Shown piece after piece: positions 46,327 to 57,521 of a stretch of DNA of 64,000 nt. A program made the translations under genes and the position numbers. Each line of letters begins with the position of its first letter. The stretch's first letter is position 1. Under the pieces are notes generated by a model. It worked only from the letters and a program-made list of their open reading frames with translations, was not told the DNA's origin and made no database searches. Location: assembly GCF_018294505.1 (NCBI RefSeq), contig NC_057800.1, forward strand, positions 169,813,703 through 169,877,702, in the 5' to 3' direction. The stretch comes from Triticum aestivum (taxonomy: Eukaryota; Streptophyta; Magnoliopsida; Poales; Poaceae).

Positions 46327-49300
46327 ATGTCCGTGGGAGAATCCTTTGGTTCTCATAGTCTGCATTCATTTGCAGAATTCTTACAGCATCACATAAATTC
46401 TCCCGAAGCCAGTTCCTGTTTGTCCAGCAAGCGAAAACCTTTGAAGCCTTTGAACGTGTTGAAGCCTTTCAGTTTAAAGTTCATGGCTTCAGAGAAATCA
46501 GCAAGGAAGGGTGGCAGAAAGCGTCGTGGAGAAACATCTAGAGATCTGCCAGATGACCTCTCAGAACTGTACAAGACAGATCCTGAAGAGGATTACAATC
46601 AGCGCAAGACCCGAATCCAATGGATTCGAAGATATTGGGCAGAACAATGGTTCAAATACCGATTTGTAACCCAGGAATATGCTGAGAAAAATGCCATCAA
46701 GAGACCGTGGGGAGACATCCTATACAAGAATCTTCAACCCAGGTCCAGAGATGAAGCCATTGAACAAGGCTTCTATCCCTGCATGGTCCGTGGGCCACAG
46801 CCTGTTGATGCACACCCATCGTCACTACTATGGTGTCGTGACGACATTCTGTTCAAGCGCAACTTCCAGTTTGCCCAGAACTCAGCGAAGCAAAACAAGA
46901 AGACATTGGGACTAGACTTCAACCCTGGTCCCTCAGCTCCAAGGGCTGATGGCACACGAGATGCAGAACCCAATGTCATCGGTCCTTTCTACAACCTTGA
47001 AGGCCTCATCACCCATATCTTGGTTCAAGGGACTGCAGTGAATGAGCCTGCAGCTGACGCTGAATCAGATGAAGCGCCTGCAGCGCCGAAGCCAAAGAAG
47101 TTGAAGAAGCCTAAAGCTTCAAAGCCTGCCCCTTCACCAAAAATCTCACGGGCGAAGCCACTGGCAACTGCACCTCCTGAAGACAGTGTGCAGTCCGAAG
47201 ATTTATCACGCATCTCCAAGCCCCAGAAGGTCAAGATGCCTCTGCCACACACCGGCCAAGAGCTAACAGCTGCTGCCATTCTGCGCAATGATGCCATTGA
47301 TCTGTCAAGTGATGAAGATCTTGCAGATGACGCTCTTGAGCAACTCATCAAGAGCAAAGAAGAAGCAGAAATCTTCAATGATCTGCCTCTCTTTGATGTA
47401 ACAATCATCCACAACTTCATTGATGAGTGGTTTGACACGCCAAACATCAGCTTCGAAGATCTGCAACTACCCATTGGCCTCAGTGTCGCCTTCCATGGCG
47501 CCATTGCTTCAGAGTTAGCTATCGCCCAGCGCATTGTTGAACTGAAGCAAAAGATTGACTATGAAAAGGCTCAGTTCAAGAAGCATATGGCCAAGCTCAG
47601 CGTGCAAGAGGTGAAGAACTTCAAGATTATGCTGCACGAGCTCAAGGAAGCCTTTCTCAAGAAACGTGCAGAAGCTCAGGGTTCGCGTGAGCGCATGAAG
47701 GTTCTGGCTGACAGATGTGTGCAAGCCTACAATGAGGCTGAGAAGCGCAAGGCCCTTGGGCGTCCTGGCATCGACCCCAGGATGGCAGCAAAGAAGATGA
47801 AGAAGCCCGCTACGGCTGAACCTGACGCACCAAGGCAGGAAGCAGATCCCATTGTCTTCCCAACTAGAATGACTGGCTCGAAGCCAAAAAGCCGGTCAAC
47901 CGCTTCAGAGCTCAAGAAAACGAGGACTGCTGAGGCTGAAGCCAGGAAGAGGAAACATCCTGAAGCCTCTCCTATTGCCCCCTCCAAGAAGAAGAGGAAG
48001 ACCAAGAAAGATCGGGCTGCTCCCACAGAGCCTTTGATAGTTGAACCCATTTCCATGGTTCGTCCTGATGCTGAACGCCAACTAACAATTCATGAGCCTG
48101 CTTTCACAGAGGCTCATGAAGCTGAAGACTTTCCAGCAGCTGATCCCATCGCTGCTGAAGACATTGGTCAACATGACCATGTAGAAGATGGTGCAGTCCT
48201 TCCTCAGCTCGAGAACAACGAATTCTTCAGCATTGGTCGTCCTCTGACGCCAATCGCTCAGGATGCTTCATGGACTGATCGCCCACAAGAGGAAGAAGAC
48301 TTTGAGGCCCAGCCAACTCCAACTACACAGGCTTCGCCTACGTTGCGCAGACTTCGCAAAGGACCTAGGCCTCCAGTCTCTGCGTCTGAAGCTGAAATTG
48401 CTGAAGACATTCCGGCTGCATCAGCCGATGAAGAAGAAGTCCCACAAGCTGCTACTCCCCTGTCCCATCAAGAATCGGTTCTCAAGGAGAACATGATTGT
48501 GACCGACCCTCCAACTCGTCAAGTGGAGGTTGAAAATCTTGAGGCTGCCACCACCATCACCAATGAAGCCACTGACGCTCTCACGGCTGAAGCTAATGTG
48601 GAGCCCTCCCCAACAAAAGCATCAGAAGTCAGCGAAGCCACTGATCCCACTGCTTCTGTTCCTGCACCTGCTGCCGGTCCCCAGTTCGACTATCATGTTG
48701 AGCACAGGCCTCAGGTACAGAAGCCAATCCCAAGATTGCCCAGGTTCCCAGGTCCTGCATCAGCACCTGGATCCTTCAATATCAATGGCTTCAGAGTAGA
48801 CAACACATTCTTCAGTAGCTCCAGGAACCCCTACTCAAGGGAAAGGATATCATCTGATCGGTTCTGGAGCTATCCGCAGTGAAGCTATTACTCCTGCATT
48901 CTATACAATCAAGGTCGCATCTTCCCCCACAAGCGTCTTGACATTGAAGCTATAGCTGGTCTGCCCTGTCTGGAAGAAGCTCTGGATTGCTTCAAAGAAG
49001 TTGGATTGCTGCCATTCCTCACTGACCAAGAGCATTGGAATGAAAAGTTGCTGCTCCAATTCTATGCCACACTTCACATCCGCGGGTATAGCAGAGATCC
49101 GAAGACTTGGATCCTGGAGTGGATGACAGGAAACATTCATCACGAAGCCAAAGCCTTTGACATCATTGAGCTCACTGGTTTGCCCACTCCTGGCGATCTC
49201 TACGAGCATGGCTGTCAGCTTCATAGTGAAGCTATTGAGAGCATCTTTCAGAAGACTGAACCTAATATGAGTCAGATGCTCAGTATGATGAAGCCATTGC

Positions 49301-49683
49301 CCCAAGATACTGCTTATCCCACGGAGTTCTTCGTTGAAGACCTTGAGTATCTGCCAAGAACCATTTATCACATCATAAGGCGAACTCTCTGGCCCATCAA
49401 AGGGCACTCTCCACATGCCAAGCTTGAAGGTGCAATGAAGACTTTGGTCTTCTATATTCTTCATGGAAAATGCTTCAATGCACAAGACTTCTTCATTCGC
49501 CAACTTGCTGCATCAGAATCTGATCTGTTTGGCTTGAAGTTCTACGCCCCATGGGTCATGCGGCTGATCAAACTTCACTCCACTATCTCATATCAGCCAT
49601 CTGCTCGCAATCATCGGATTTTTCTGCCTGATGTGGATATGTCATTGAAGCCATCTATCCTGAGCCTGCCAAGGAACCTCTAA
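46327..49683 (+). pseudogene. Third ORF of the Copia element (Sirevirus extra ORF), interrupted
   Basis: 851 codons from 46327 to a TGA at 48880-48882, after which the same frame stays open to 49683. The N-terminal part has several basic clusters (ARKGGRKRRGE, KPKKLKKPKASKP, KKKRKTKKDR) that could serve nuclear entry, a charged coiled coil (about residues 410-480) and long Pro/Ala/Glu-rich disordered stretches. The part after the stop (49006-49683) is globular, with EHWNEKLLLQFYATLHI and LEYLPRTIYHIIRRTLW, resembling a domain found in putative plant transposon proteins. No signal peptide or membrane helix is visible, so the name envelope-like used for some Sirevirus third ORFs is not supported here. 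One stop plus a frame change make this copy defective unless the stop is read through. Confidence 0.75.
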
Positions 49684-50305
49684 GTCTTCAGAATGCAGAG
49701 CATCAGAGTTTTCTCAGAACATTGAAGGAGTTGAAGCAGTCACTCGTGTGTATCCTTTGGCTGGCACTATACGTGCACCGCATCCTGCTCTCACTGAAGC
49801 CACTGACAGTACAACTGCTCCACGACCCAAGAAACGCACTCGTGTTCTCAACGACCGAGAGCTTCCTGTGGCTCTTCATCAGAAACAGGATAGGCATCAT
49901 GACTGGCTGAAGCGTCAGATGCAAAGCCTCTTGGTGGATGTTAATCGCATTCGCAATCTTGCCACCAAGAATGCTTTTGTTGCCCATGAAACCTCTCGCC
50001 GCACATGGAAAGGGCTAACGCTGATGTGTTCTGAAGATGATCTTCAAGAGGATGGCTTCACTGAGCGATTCAAGTTTGACTCCACACCTCCTCGAAGGGC
50101 AGTGCTGCGACGAACTCCATCCCTTGAAGACTCTGAGTTCTCTTCCTCTGCTGCAACTGTGACTGCCAGAGTGATCGAGGATGAAGACGATGCTACTTCA
50201 CCGCCACCTCCTTCAGCACGCTTCGACTCTGCTCCAAGCTCTTCAGCACCGCCAAACACCACCAACGACCCTGCTGCTTCACCTACTCCTCATGGGAACG
50301 AGTAG
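49684..50305 (+). pseudogene. C-terminal remainder of the Copia third ORF, frameshifted
   Basis: An open frame up to the TAG ending at 50305 continues the third ORF after one or more frame changes at about 49640-49740. It has a basic RPKKRTR cluster, a helical segment (WLKRQMQSLLVDVNRIRN) and a Ser/Pro-rich tail. There is no ATG at its start, so it is not an independent gene. Confidence 0.6.
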
Positions 50306-50811
50306 ATGCTCTATGTCTTCAAACCTTTTTGGTCCTTACTGACAAAAGGGGGAGAAGCATATGAGGTTGATAGTCTTCAAGCGGGTCCATATGGGCGGGT
50401 GCTTTATATTTTGCTTCGTGCTTACAACTCTCGTTTTGCTACATTTGGTTCTTTGAGTTGTAACACTTAAACTCGATGGTCGTCTGCTACTTATCTGCCA
50501 CCTTGTGTTGCGATGATAAATTCCGCATGTGCGACGATAAATTCCGCACTTAGATCATTCTGCAGACGTCCATTTTCCATTATGCATGTCATTATCTTCA
50601 TATACTTTCACATGCATAGTGGATTGTCATCATAAGTTGAAGTGGATCTCCACAAGTACAACCTGCCATGTGCATTTGCATTCCAAAAGCAAATTACTTA
50701 TATGCACATCTTCAGGGGGAGCCCTTGCAACTTATGAAGACAATTCCTTATCCTTTACAATTTCACAGATTATATTCCCCGTTGAAAACTTCAACTAGTT
50801 TGTCATCAATC
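50306..50811 (+). other. Copia 3' untranslated internal region
   Basis: About 0.5 kb between ORF3 and the polypurine tract. It contains an early purine run, ACAAAAGGGGGAGAAG (near 50343-50358), and a CTTCAGGGGGAGCCC, both resembling the real polypurine tract. Repeated PPT-like motifs are a known Sirevirus trait. An imperfect direct repeat ATGCGACGATAAATTCCGCA-like occurs near 50510-50550. Confidence 0.65.
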
Positions 50812-50828
50812 ACCAAAAAGGGGGAGAT
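50812..50828 (+). promoter_or_regulatory. Polypurine tract
   Basis: ACCAAAAAGGGGGAGAT directly before the 3' LTR; the plus-strand priming site. Confidence 0.9.
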
Positions 50829-52203
50829 TGTAAGTGCATCTAGTGCCACCCCTAGTTGGTTTTGGAGTATTGACGACAAACCTAGTTGAGGGACTAATGT
50901 GTTTGTGAGAATTGCAGGATAACACAGGTAGAAGTCCCTCATTGATTCGGTTTTCCTACCAGAGATGACCCCTAAAAATGTATGAAGACATTGAAGTCAA
51001 AGGTGGTATATGAAGATATTCACATTGAAGACTATGACAAGAGAAGACACCACATGAAGCCTATGGAGCTCGAAGACTTAGATCTTTCGTAGTTCTCTTT
51101 CTTCTGTGTTGAGTCATAGGAACCACCGTACTGTTAAGTGGGGTCCAAGAGAACCAGTCAGAATGACTGAAGTGATGCTTAAACAAAACCTATGTCTTCG
51201 AGTGAAGACTTTGAGAGCGAATCTTGTCCAGAGTCGGGCAAGTCAGCTTTGCTTGAAGCCCAAGTAAAGTTGCCGTGTGAGTTTGAAATCTGACCGTTGG
51301 AACACGTGTCAGTTCCTTAGTGACCCAGGGTCATTTCGGACAAATCAGGTCGGGTTGCCAAGTGGCTATAAATAGCCCACCCCCTACAACCATAAACGGT
51401 TGGCTGCTCAGATTCAGAGTACGGCTTTTGTCGTTTGAGAGCAACCCACCTCGAAGCCTTTGAGAGAGAATTCCTTGCGAGGATAAAGCCCTAACCACCC
51501 AGAGCCAAAGAGAATTAGGCATCACTTAAGTCTTCTTGTCTGTGTGATCTGAAGACTTATTACACTTGAGGACTGTGCATCCTCCAGCCGGTTAGGCGTC
51601 GCGTTCTGAGCATCCAAGAGACATTGTGGATTGCCGGTGAACGAAGTCTGTGAAGGTTTGGGAGTCTACCTTGAAGACTTACCAGAGTGATTGGGCGAGG
51701 TCTGTGTGACCTTAGCTCAAGGGGAATACGGTGAGGACTGGGTGTCCTGAGCTGCGTGTTCAGGACTGGGTGTCCGGGACTGTGTGTCCTAAGGTTTAAA
51801 TACCTAGCCGCCCTAACCAGACGTACAGTTGTCACAGCAACTGGAACTGGTCCAACAAATCATTGTCTTCAGCGAGTCACTGGTTTCATCTTCCCTTCCC
51901 TTTACTTACTGTTACTCCTTGTGAAGTCATTGTATGTTCGCACTATCTTTTGTCTTCACTGAGTGACTGCGTGTTCTGTGTAGCTTCACAATATCTTCCT
52001 ACCTGATCCTTACTACATTGCTGCTATTAGTCATTGTGCTTTCACTCTATTGAATACTTGACTATGGCTTGCCTAGTGTAGTCTACCTTCCGCTGCAGGG
52101 TAATAGGTTTATTTCTATCATTTATCTTCATAACTTCCACGTTTTGAAGACTTTCATAAAAATCGCCTATTCACCCCCCTCTAGTCGATATAACGCACTT
52201 TCA
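50829..52203 (+). repeat. 3' LTR of the Copia element
   Basis: 1375 bp. By eye it differs from the 5' LTR at four substitutions (near 51066, 51982, 52120 and 52124) and one C in the final C-run. The 3' boundary is followed by CATAG. Confidence 0.95.
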
Positions 52204-52208
52204 CATAG

Positions 52209-52361
52209 TATGTTATGCCTAATCAGGGTTGTCACTTGTGGCCTATCCATCCTCAAGACCCATCTTGTATTCCTTTGGACATTTTTATGGATCAACAAAG
52301 TGTTGGCAAATCTAAAGAAAAAATTGACGGTGTGTGATTTTGAGGGGCGACCTATGTCTCA
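52209..52361 (+). pseudogene. RNase H-like pseudogene remnant (3' part)
   Basis: Continues the reading frame of the 36930-37649 remnant across the Copia insertion (CLIRVVTCGLSILK, VNKVLA-type segment) and fades near 52361. The single CATAG target is restored if the element is mentally removed. Confidence 0.55.
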
Positions 52362-53614
52362 CTAGAAGTGAGACCTAGGGAACCCTCGCTGAAGCGGAGA
52401 GCGAGATGGCCCTGCCCGGACGCGCGGGAGGCCACAACCTCTTTTTTATGTTTTATGTTTTTGTTTTTTGCTTTATTTTTTACTTTTATTTATACTTTAA
52501 AATATTCTAAATATATATATTAGAAAAACACTCTACGAAAAACATTTGAAAAATGTTGACCAAGCATCTGAAAAATGTTAACTGTCTATAGAGAAAATGT
52601 TTATCACATATACAAAAAATGTATACAAAAAACAATGTGTATGAAATTTTTTGATCATGTATTTAAAAAAATTTGATCAACATTTGAATTTTTTTAAAGT
52701 ATTTGAAAAATGTTAATCATGTACTTGAAAAATACTAAATGTGTATAGAAAAAATGTTGACCATGCATTAAAAATAATGAAAAAAATTAATCACTGTATA
52801 TTAAAATGTTAATCAAGCATTTGGAATTTTTTGAACAAGTATTTGAAAAATGTTCATCGAGCATTTGGAAAATGTTAAACATTTATAGAAAAAATGTTGA
52901 CCATGTATTAAAAAGATAAAAAAAATTGATCATGTACATAAAAACGTTAATCAAATATTAGAAAAACATGTTAAATAAGTATTTCAAAAATGTTAATCAA
53001 GCATTTAGAAAATGTTGAATGTGTATATAAAAATTGTTGACCATATATAAAAATAATTAATCAGGCACTTAAAAATGTTTAAAATATAGAGAGAAAATGT
53101 TGAGTACGTATTCTAATACTGTTAATCTTGTTTTTGAAAAATATTTCTAAAATATGTATAGATAAATCATTGACCATGTACTAAAAAAATAAACTTGTAT
53201 TTGAAAATGTTAAAAGTGTGTTAGAAAAATGTATTTTATATATACCAAAAATTTGTATACAAAAACTATGAAAAAACCAAGGGAAAACAAAAATAAAAAA
53301 TAGATGAAAATGAGATATAAAGCAAACAACAACAAAAATTAAGAAAAGAAAAGAAAAGAAAAAATGTAATTGAAAACCGAGAAAGAAACAAAGAAACCAA
53401 AGCAAAACAAAGAAAAAGAAAAGAAAAGAAAAAACAATGAGAACCATGAAATAAAATAAGGAAAACCAAAGAAAAATAAGGAATAGAAAAAAATCAGTGA
53501 AAATGGAGAAAGGAACGAAGAAAAACTGGTTGTAAACAAAGAACAGAAAACCCAATGGAAAACCATCTCTTTTCCTCTTAAGTAGGTCGCCCCCTATTAT
53601 TTTACATGAATCCA

Positions 53615-53680
53615 AGGCTAACTCGCTGCGCTAGCAACGCTGCCTATCATACCACAGACACGGGATTGAATCCTGGTTGC
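53615..53680 (+). other. Degenerate tRNA-like sequence
   Basis: GGCTAACTCGCTGCGCTAGC resembles a D-arm/A-box half, and ACGGGATTGAATCCTGG 66 bases on resembles a T-arm/B box. Pairing is poor, so it is a relic or a tRNA-derived repeat. Confidence 0.35.
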
Positions 53681-54949
53681 TCACCTTTTTCTTCTCTATT
53701 TCAGTTACAAGGCGTGCTATTGGGCCGATCCAAAACTGTTGATGCTTCAGGTAAAACATCCTACCGACTCAATCAATGGGAGATATTTTCCCTAAAAAAC
53801 TTAATGTGAGATATAATCGGCGCAGATTTGGGGGAGCTCCTCGTCGCGAAACCCTATTTGCCCCTCGCCGCGGCAAATTGTTGGGGTGACGCACAGGAGA
53901 TCGACGAGCGCATTACCGGGTGGACCGGCCCGTGAAACATTTCAATAATTCTGGTTTTGGGAACCTTCTTGTTGACTCCCAATTGGTTATTTTTCTCTTT
54001 TGGGAACCTTCTAAGGACGTCCCTGAAACTTTTTTTCTGTTTACTTTTTGTTTTGTTTTCTTCTATTTCTTTTTTCTTCTTCCTCTTTTTATTTTTTTCC
54101 TTTTCTCTTTGTTCAAGTTCTTTTTTCATCTATTTTCATTTTTTCTGTTTCTGTCTTTATTTTTCCTTTAGTTTGTTTTTATATTTCAGAATTTTACAAA
54201 TGTTCAAAATACTTATAATTTAATTTACATTTAATAAACTTTTTGGAATGTTAAATTTTTTTTCGCATTTTGCCAAAAATGTTCTGGTTTTCAATGCAAT
54301 TGTTTACGTATTAAAACAATGTTTGTGTTTCCAAAGTTGTTCGAGACTTTCAAAAAAATTCTCCATTTCAAAATTTGTTCACAAATTTTATGAATGTCCG
54401 TGCTTTCAAAATCATTGTTTCTAAAATTGGTTCTAGTTTAATAAATTTGTAAAAAAATAGAAAAATGTTCAGAATATTTCATAATTTGATTGCATTTTCA
54501 CAAAAGTCCCGATTTAAAAATTTTGCTCGAAGTTTGAGAAATTGTTCACGTTTTATAAAAAATGTTCAAGGTTTTCAAAAAATGTAGGGCCTTCAATAGT
54601 TTGTGCATGTATTCAAAAAATGTTCGCAATTCTTGGGAATTTAAATTTTCTTCATATTATTTTTAGAGTGGTTGTGCTTTCAAAAGCAAACTCTGTCAAA
54701 AATTTGTTCCAGTTTTCAAATTTTGTTCAAAAATTCAAAAATGTTCACGTTTCTAGAAAAAGTGCGGGAATCTCAAAATGAATTTATGATTTCAGAAGAT
54801 TTCAAAAATTGTTCATAAGTTTACAGAGTTGTTCGTGATTTTTTCAAGAAGATTTAAGTTCAATAGTTCCATGTTCTTTTAGTTTCAAGAAGCAGATCTA
54901 CCTCTTTTTTAGGGCCAGATGCATATCTTGGCACTTCTGTCAAGTTGGC

Positions 54950-55000
54950 ATTCCTCTAGCGCAGCAGATCAGCGTGTAGTCGCAGGTTCTAATCCCAGGA
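54950..55000 (+). other. Degenerate tRNA-like sequence
   Basis: TCTAGCGCAGCAGATCAGCG (A-box-like) is followed by TCGCAGGTTCTAATCCCAG (B-box-like, 54980-54998). It is too short for a full tRNA. Confidence 0.4.
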
Positions 55001-55263
55001 AACACCAACCAGTTTTTGTAAAAAAATTACCCTCGCTCCGTTGTGCACCGCAATGGGCTGGCCCAAGTAGACAATCCCTGTGCGATTGGCCGACTACTTG
55101 CCGCAAAGAGCGGCATATAGGAGGTCCCCGGGAGCTCCTAAGCCGCACCTTTAGCGCCACTAAGTCTTACTGCGCCCACGCGGTTGCAACCTGGGCGTGA
55201 CCCAACAAGGCCGATGCAACCACTCGGGACGCTGATAAGAGCGTAAAAACAGCAAAAAATGTG

Positions 55264-55322
55264 GCGATGCAAGGATTTGAACTCAACCCACAACCTAACC
55301 ACTAGAACAACTCACCTATAGT
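55264..55322 (-). other. tRNA-like sequence
   Basis: On the minus strand, GTTCTAGTGGTTAGG (A box) is followed by GAGTTCAAATCC (B box, at 55284-55273). The spacing is shorter than in a real tRNA. Confidence 0.45.
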
Positions 55323-56005
55323 GATTGAGTAAAGCGCCAATAGTATAAGAACATGCGGCTGCGCTATTTATTGCATGTATACTGTATCACTTAATTTCTG
55401 AATTATTTTCCAAAATATTATGAATTTCAATAAGTTCATCATTTCGGAAAAAAAGTTCACAAAATATAAAAAAAAGATCATTGATTTTGAAAAAGAAGTT
55501 CATTGAATTTGGTAAAAAAAAGTTCATTGAATTTGAACTAGTTCAACGAATTTGAAAAGAAATCATCGAATTTTAGAAAAAGTTCATCGATTTTGAAGAA
55601 AAATTTCATCGATTTTAAAGAAGATTTATCCATTTTGAAAAAAATTCACCATTTTGAAAAATGGTTCATCGATTTTGAAAAAAGTACATCTATTTGAAAA
55701 AGATTCATCAATTCCGAAGAAAAAGTTCATCAATTAGATTTTTTTATAAATTTTGAAAAAAAAGTACATAGATATGAAAACAGGTTCATCAATTTTAGAA
55801 AAAGTTCATCGACTTGAAATAAAGTTAACGAATTTGTAAAAAAAAGTTCACCAATAAGAAAAAAAAGTTCACACACTTAGCATGAAAGAAGAAAGAAAAA
55901 AAGAAAAAATAAAGGAAAAACATAACAAAACCGTTTCCAAGAAAAACGAAAAAAGAAAGAAGAAAGATGAAAAGGGTGAAAAAGCTCTAAGTAAACACGA
56001 ATAGG

Positions 56006-56073
56006 TGACGTGATCGAGTGGTTAGGACATCGCACGTGTATTAGCGAGATCCCAAGTTCGAATCCCGCCGTCA
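56006..56073 (+). other. tRNA-like sequence, best preserved of the cluster
   Basis: 68 bases with TGACG/CGTCA acceptor-end pairing, GATCGAGTGGTTAGGACATC as a D arm (A box), TCGC/GCGA anticodon-stem pairing around a 10 base loop, and CAAGTTCGAATCCC as a B box. The T stem and loop size are irregular, so it is more likely a tRNA-derived element than a functional tRNA. Confidence 0.5.
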
Positions 56074-56338
56074 ACAGTGAGCTTTAAAAAAAGAGAAAGA
56101 ATAAATGAAAATGGGTCGGCCGTGCTGTGGGAGAGTGTGCGCCGGATTGAGTGAATGCCTAAAACGGACGCTTAAGGCGTCGTTTAGGATTCCCCGAGGT
56201 TCCCTCCTTGTCGGTGCCTCAATTGCCACTGGCGAATCCTAAACGGCGCTCTAAGCGCCACAGGACGCACTCCCCCGCTCGGCGATGGGCCAGCCCATTG
56301 TCATTTTATTCCTTTTTGTACACTACTGCAAAAAAGGT

Positions 56339-56406
56339 GCCGAGGTGGGATTCAGACCCATGCAGCCATGGTTCAATAAAAGACAAGCTAACCACCCCGG
56401 CCACTC
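56339..56406 (-). other. tRNA-like sequence
   Basis: On the minus strand, GTGGCCGGGGTGGTTAGC (A box, near 56405-56388) and GGGTCTGAATCCCACC (B box, near 56360-56345) are spaced about as in a tRNA. It is the mirrored partner of the copy at 56006-56073. Confidence 0.5.
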
Positions 56407-57436
56407 TTGATTTAGTGCTAAGGTACAGGTTCTTATCTCCTTAGTTCTTTCCTTTTCTTTTTTCCATTTCTTTTTTTCTTTTACTTTTTTCACTTTCTTT
56501 TTTTCTAATTCGATGCAACAAGTTCATCGGATTTTATGAACCTTTCTTAAAATTTGATAAACTTTTTCAAAATTGATGAGCATTTTCCTAATTGGTTGAA
56601 CATTTTCCAAAATCGGTGAACTGTTTTTTTGAAATCGGTGAACTTTTTTTCCAAATTTTATGAATTTTTTGAAGTCGATGAACATTTTTCAAAATATATG
56701 CATTTTTTCAAAATATATGCAATTTTTTTCAAAATCGATGGAATTTTTAAAATTCATGATCATTTTTTGAAGTTTATGAAAAAAATCAAAACCGATGAAG
56801 TTTTTTTCAAATTCGACAAACTTTTTATGTTTGTCAACTTTTTGTGAAACTATTTTTTATGTTTGTCAACTTTTTATGATCATTTTCCTAAAAGTTTTGT
56901 GAAACTATTTTTTATGTTTGTCAACTTTTTTTCAAAACCGATGAACTATTTTTTCAATTCGATGAGCATTGTTCAAAATCGATGAACTCTTTTTCTAAAT
57001 TTTCGATGAACTCTTTTCAAAATCCATCAACTCTTTTCAAAATTGGTGAACTCTTTTTCAAAACCGACGATTTTTTTCAAATCGATGAACTTTTTTCAAA
57101 ACTGATGATTTTGTTTCAAATCGATGAATTTTTTTTTGAAATTAATGAACTTTTTCCAAAACCGATGAACTTTTGTTCAAAATCGATGAACTCTTTTTTC
57201 AAAACCGATGAACTCTTTTTTCAAAATCAATGGGTTTTTTCAATTCGATGAACTCTTTTCAAAATCAATGAACTCGTTTTTCTTTTTTTCCAAAAGGATG
57301 GACTTTTATTCAAAATTGATGCTATAATCAACGAACTTTTTAGATAAATCTATGAAATTTTCTAAAAACCGATCAACCAATTTACCTTTTATTTTTTTCA
57401 AAATAATTTATATTGGTTTTACTAAAGGAAACGTTA

Positions 57437-57475
57437 ACTAGCTCTGTGTAGTGGTTATAGCATCGAGCCTTGAAT
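57437..57475 (+). other. Truncated tRNA-like sequence (A-box half)
   Basis: CTCTGTGTAGTGGTTATAGC followed by ATCGAGCCTTGAATG; the B-box half is missing, replaced by T-rich DNA and then an LTR. Confidence 0.35.
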
Positions 57476-57521
57476 GTTTTTTTAAATGGAAAAGGTTTAT
57501 CCCATTACACATTCGGGCCAG

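Larger units (their letters stand above)
37650..52203 (+). mobile_element. Copia LTR retrotransposon, Sirevirus type (probably Maximus)
   Basis: A 14,554 bp element flanked by CATAG (37645-37649 and 52204-52208). LTRs are 37650-39025 and 50829-52203. The primer-binding site TGGTATCAGAGC (39028-39039) is complementary to initiator tRNA-Met, and the polypurine tract AAAAAGGGGGAGAT ends at 50828. Order gag, protease, integrase, RT, RNase H marks it as Copia. A large gag, 14.5 kb length and a long extra ORF after pol are Sirevirus traits, and the LTR start TGTAAGTGCATCTAGTGCC is one that I associate with Maximus in wheat. By eye the LTRs differ at four substitutions and one C-run indel over 1375 bp. 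At a conventional grass rate of 1.3e-8 per site per year that is about 0.1 million years. Confidence 0.93.
52362..55245. repeat. Low-complexity foldback-like region, Mutator-like in appearance
   Basis: The left part (52530-53230) repeats AAAAATGTTAATCAAGCATTTG-like units of about 20-60 bp with A-rich runs to 53580. The right part (54000-54850) is T-rich and repeats TTTTCAAAAATGTTC units in the opposite sense. A GC-richer centre (53590-53940, with GGACCGGCCCGTG) separates them. The outer right end (55120-55200) carries GGAGCTCCTAAGCCGCACC and TTTAGCGCCACTAAG, a type of sequence seen at ends of Triticeae Mutator-like elements. Two tRNA-like sequences lie in it. No transposase is found, and the open frames seen here are only products of base composition. 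Confidence 0.55.
55258..57475. repeat. Large imperfect foldback element with tRNA-like sequences
   Basis: The left arm (55440-55870) repeats AAAAAGTTCATCGATTTTG; the right arm (56520-57300) repeats the reverse complement, TTTTCAAAATCGATGAACTT. Between them an inverted repeat pairs GCTTAAGGCGTCGTTTAGG... (56170-56192) with ...CCTAAACGGCGCTCTAAGC (56234-56256) around a 41 base loop. tRNA-like sequences stand near both outer ends and on both sides of the centre, in mirrored orientation. It is probably a non-autonomous Mutator-like or foldback element, or two head-to-head ones. Exact ends and target duplication were not found. Confidence 0.6.

Noticed and set aside
46327..48882. Envelope protein for the third Copia ORF
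   Set aside because: No signal peptide, membrane helix or cleavage site is visible; the product is basic, disordered and coiled-coil-like.
52209..52365. Small independent gene right of the Copia element
   Set aside because: Its frame continues the RNase H-like remnant left of the insertion across the CATAG target.
53181..54223. Phe/Leu-rich open frames in T-rich or A-rich tracts, some resembling membrane proteins
   Set aside because: Products of homopolymer-like DNA (runs of TTTTC and AAAAG); composition alone explains the hydrophobic content.
56006..56073. Calling a functional tRNA gene
   Set aside because: The acceptor and D arms pair, but the anticodon loop is too long and the T stem is poor, and mirrored relatives in the same repeat point to a tRNA-derived element.
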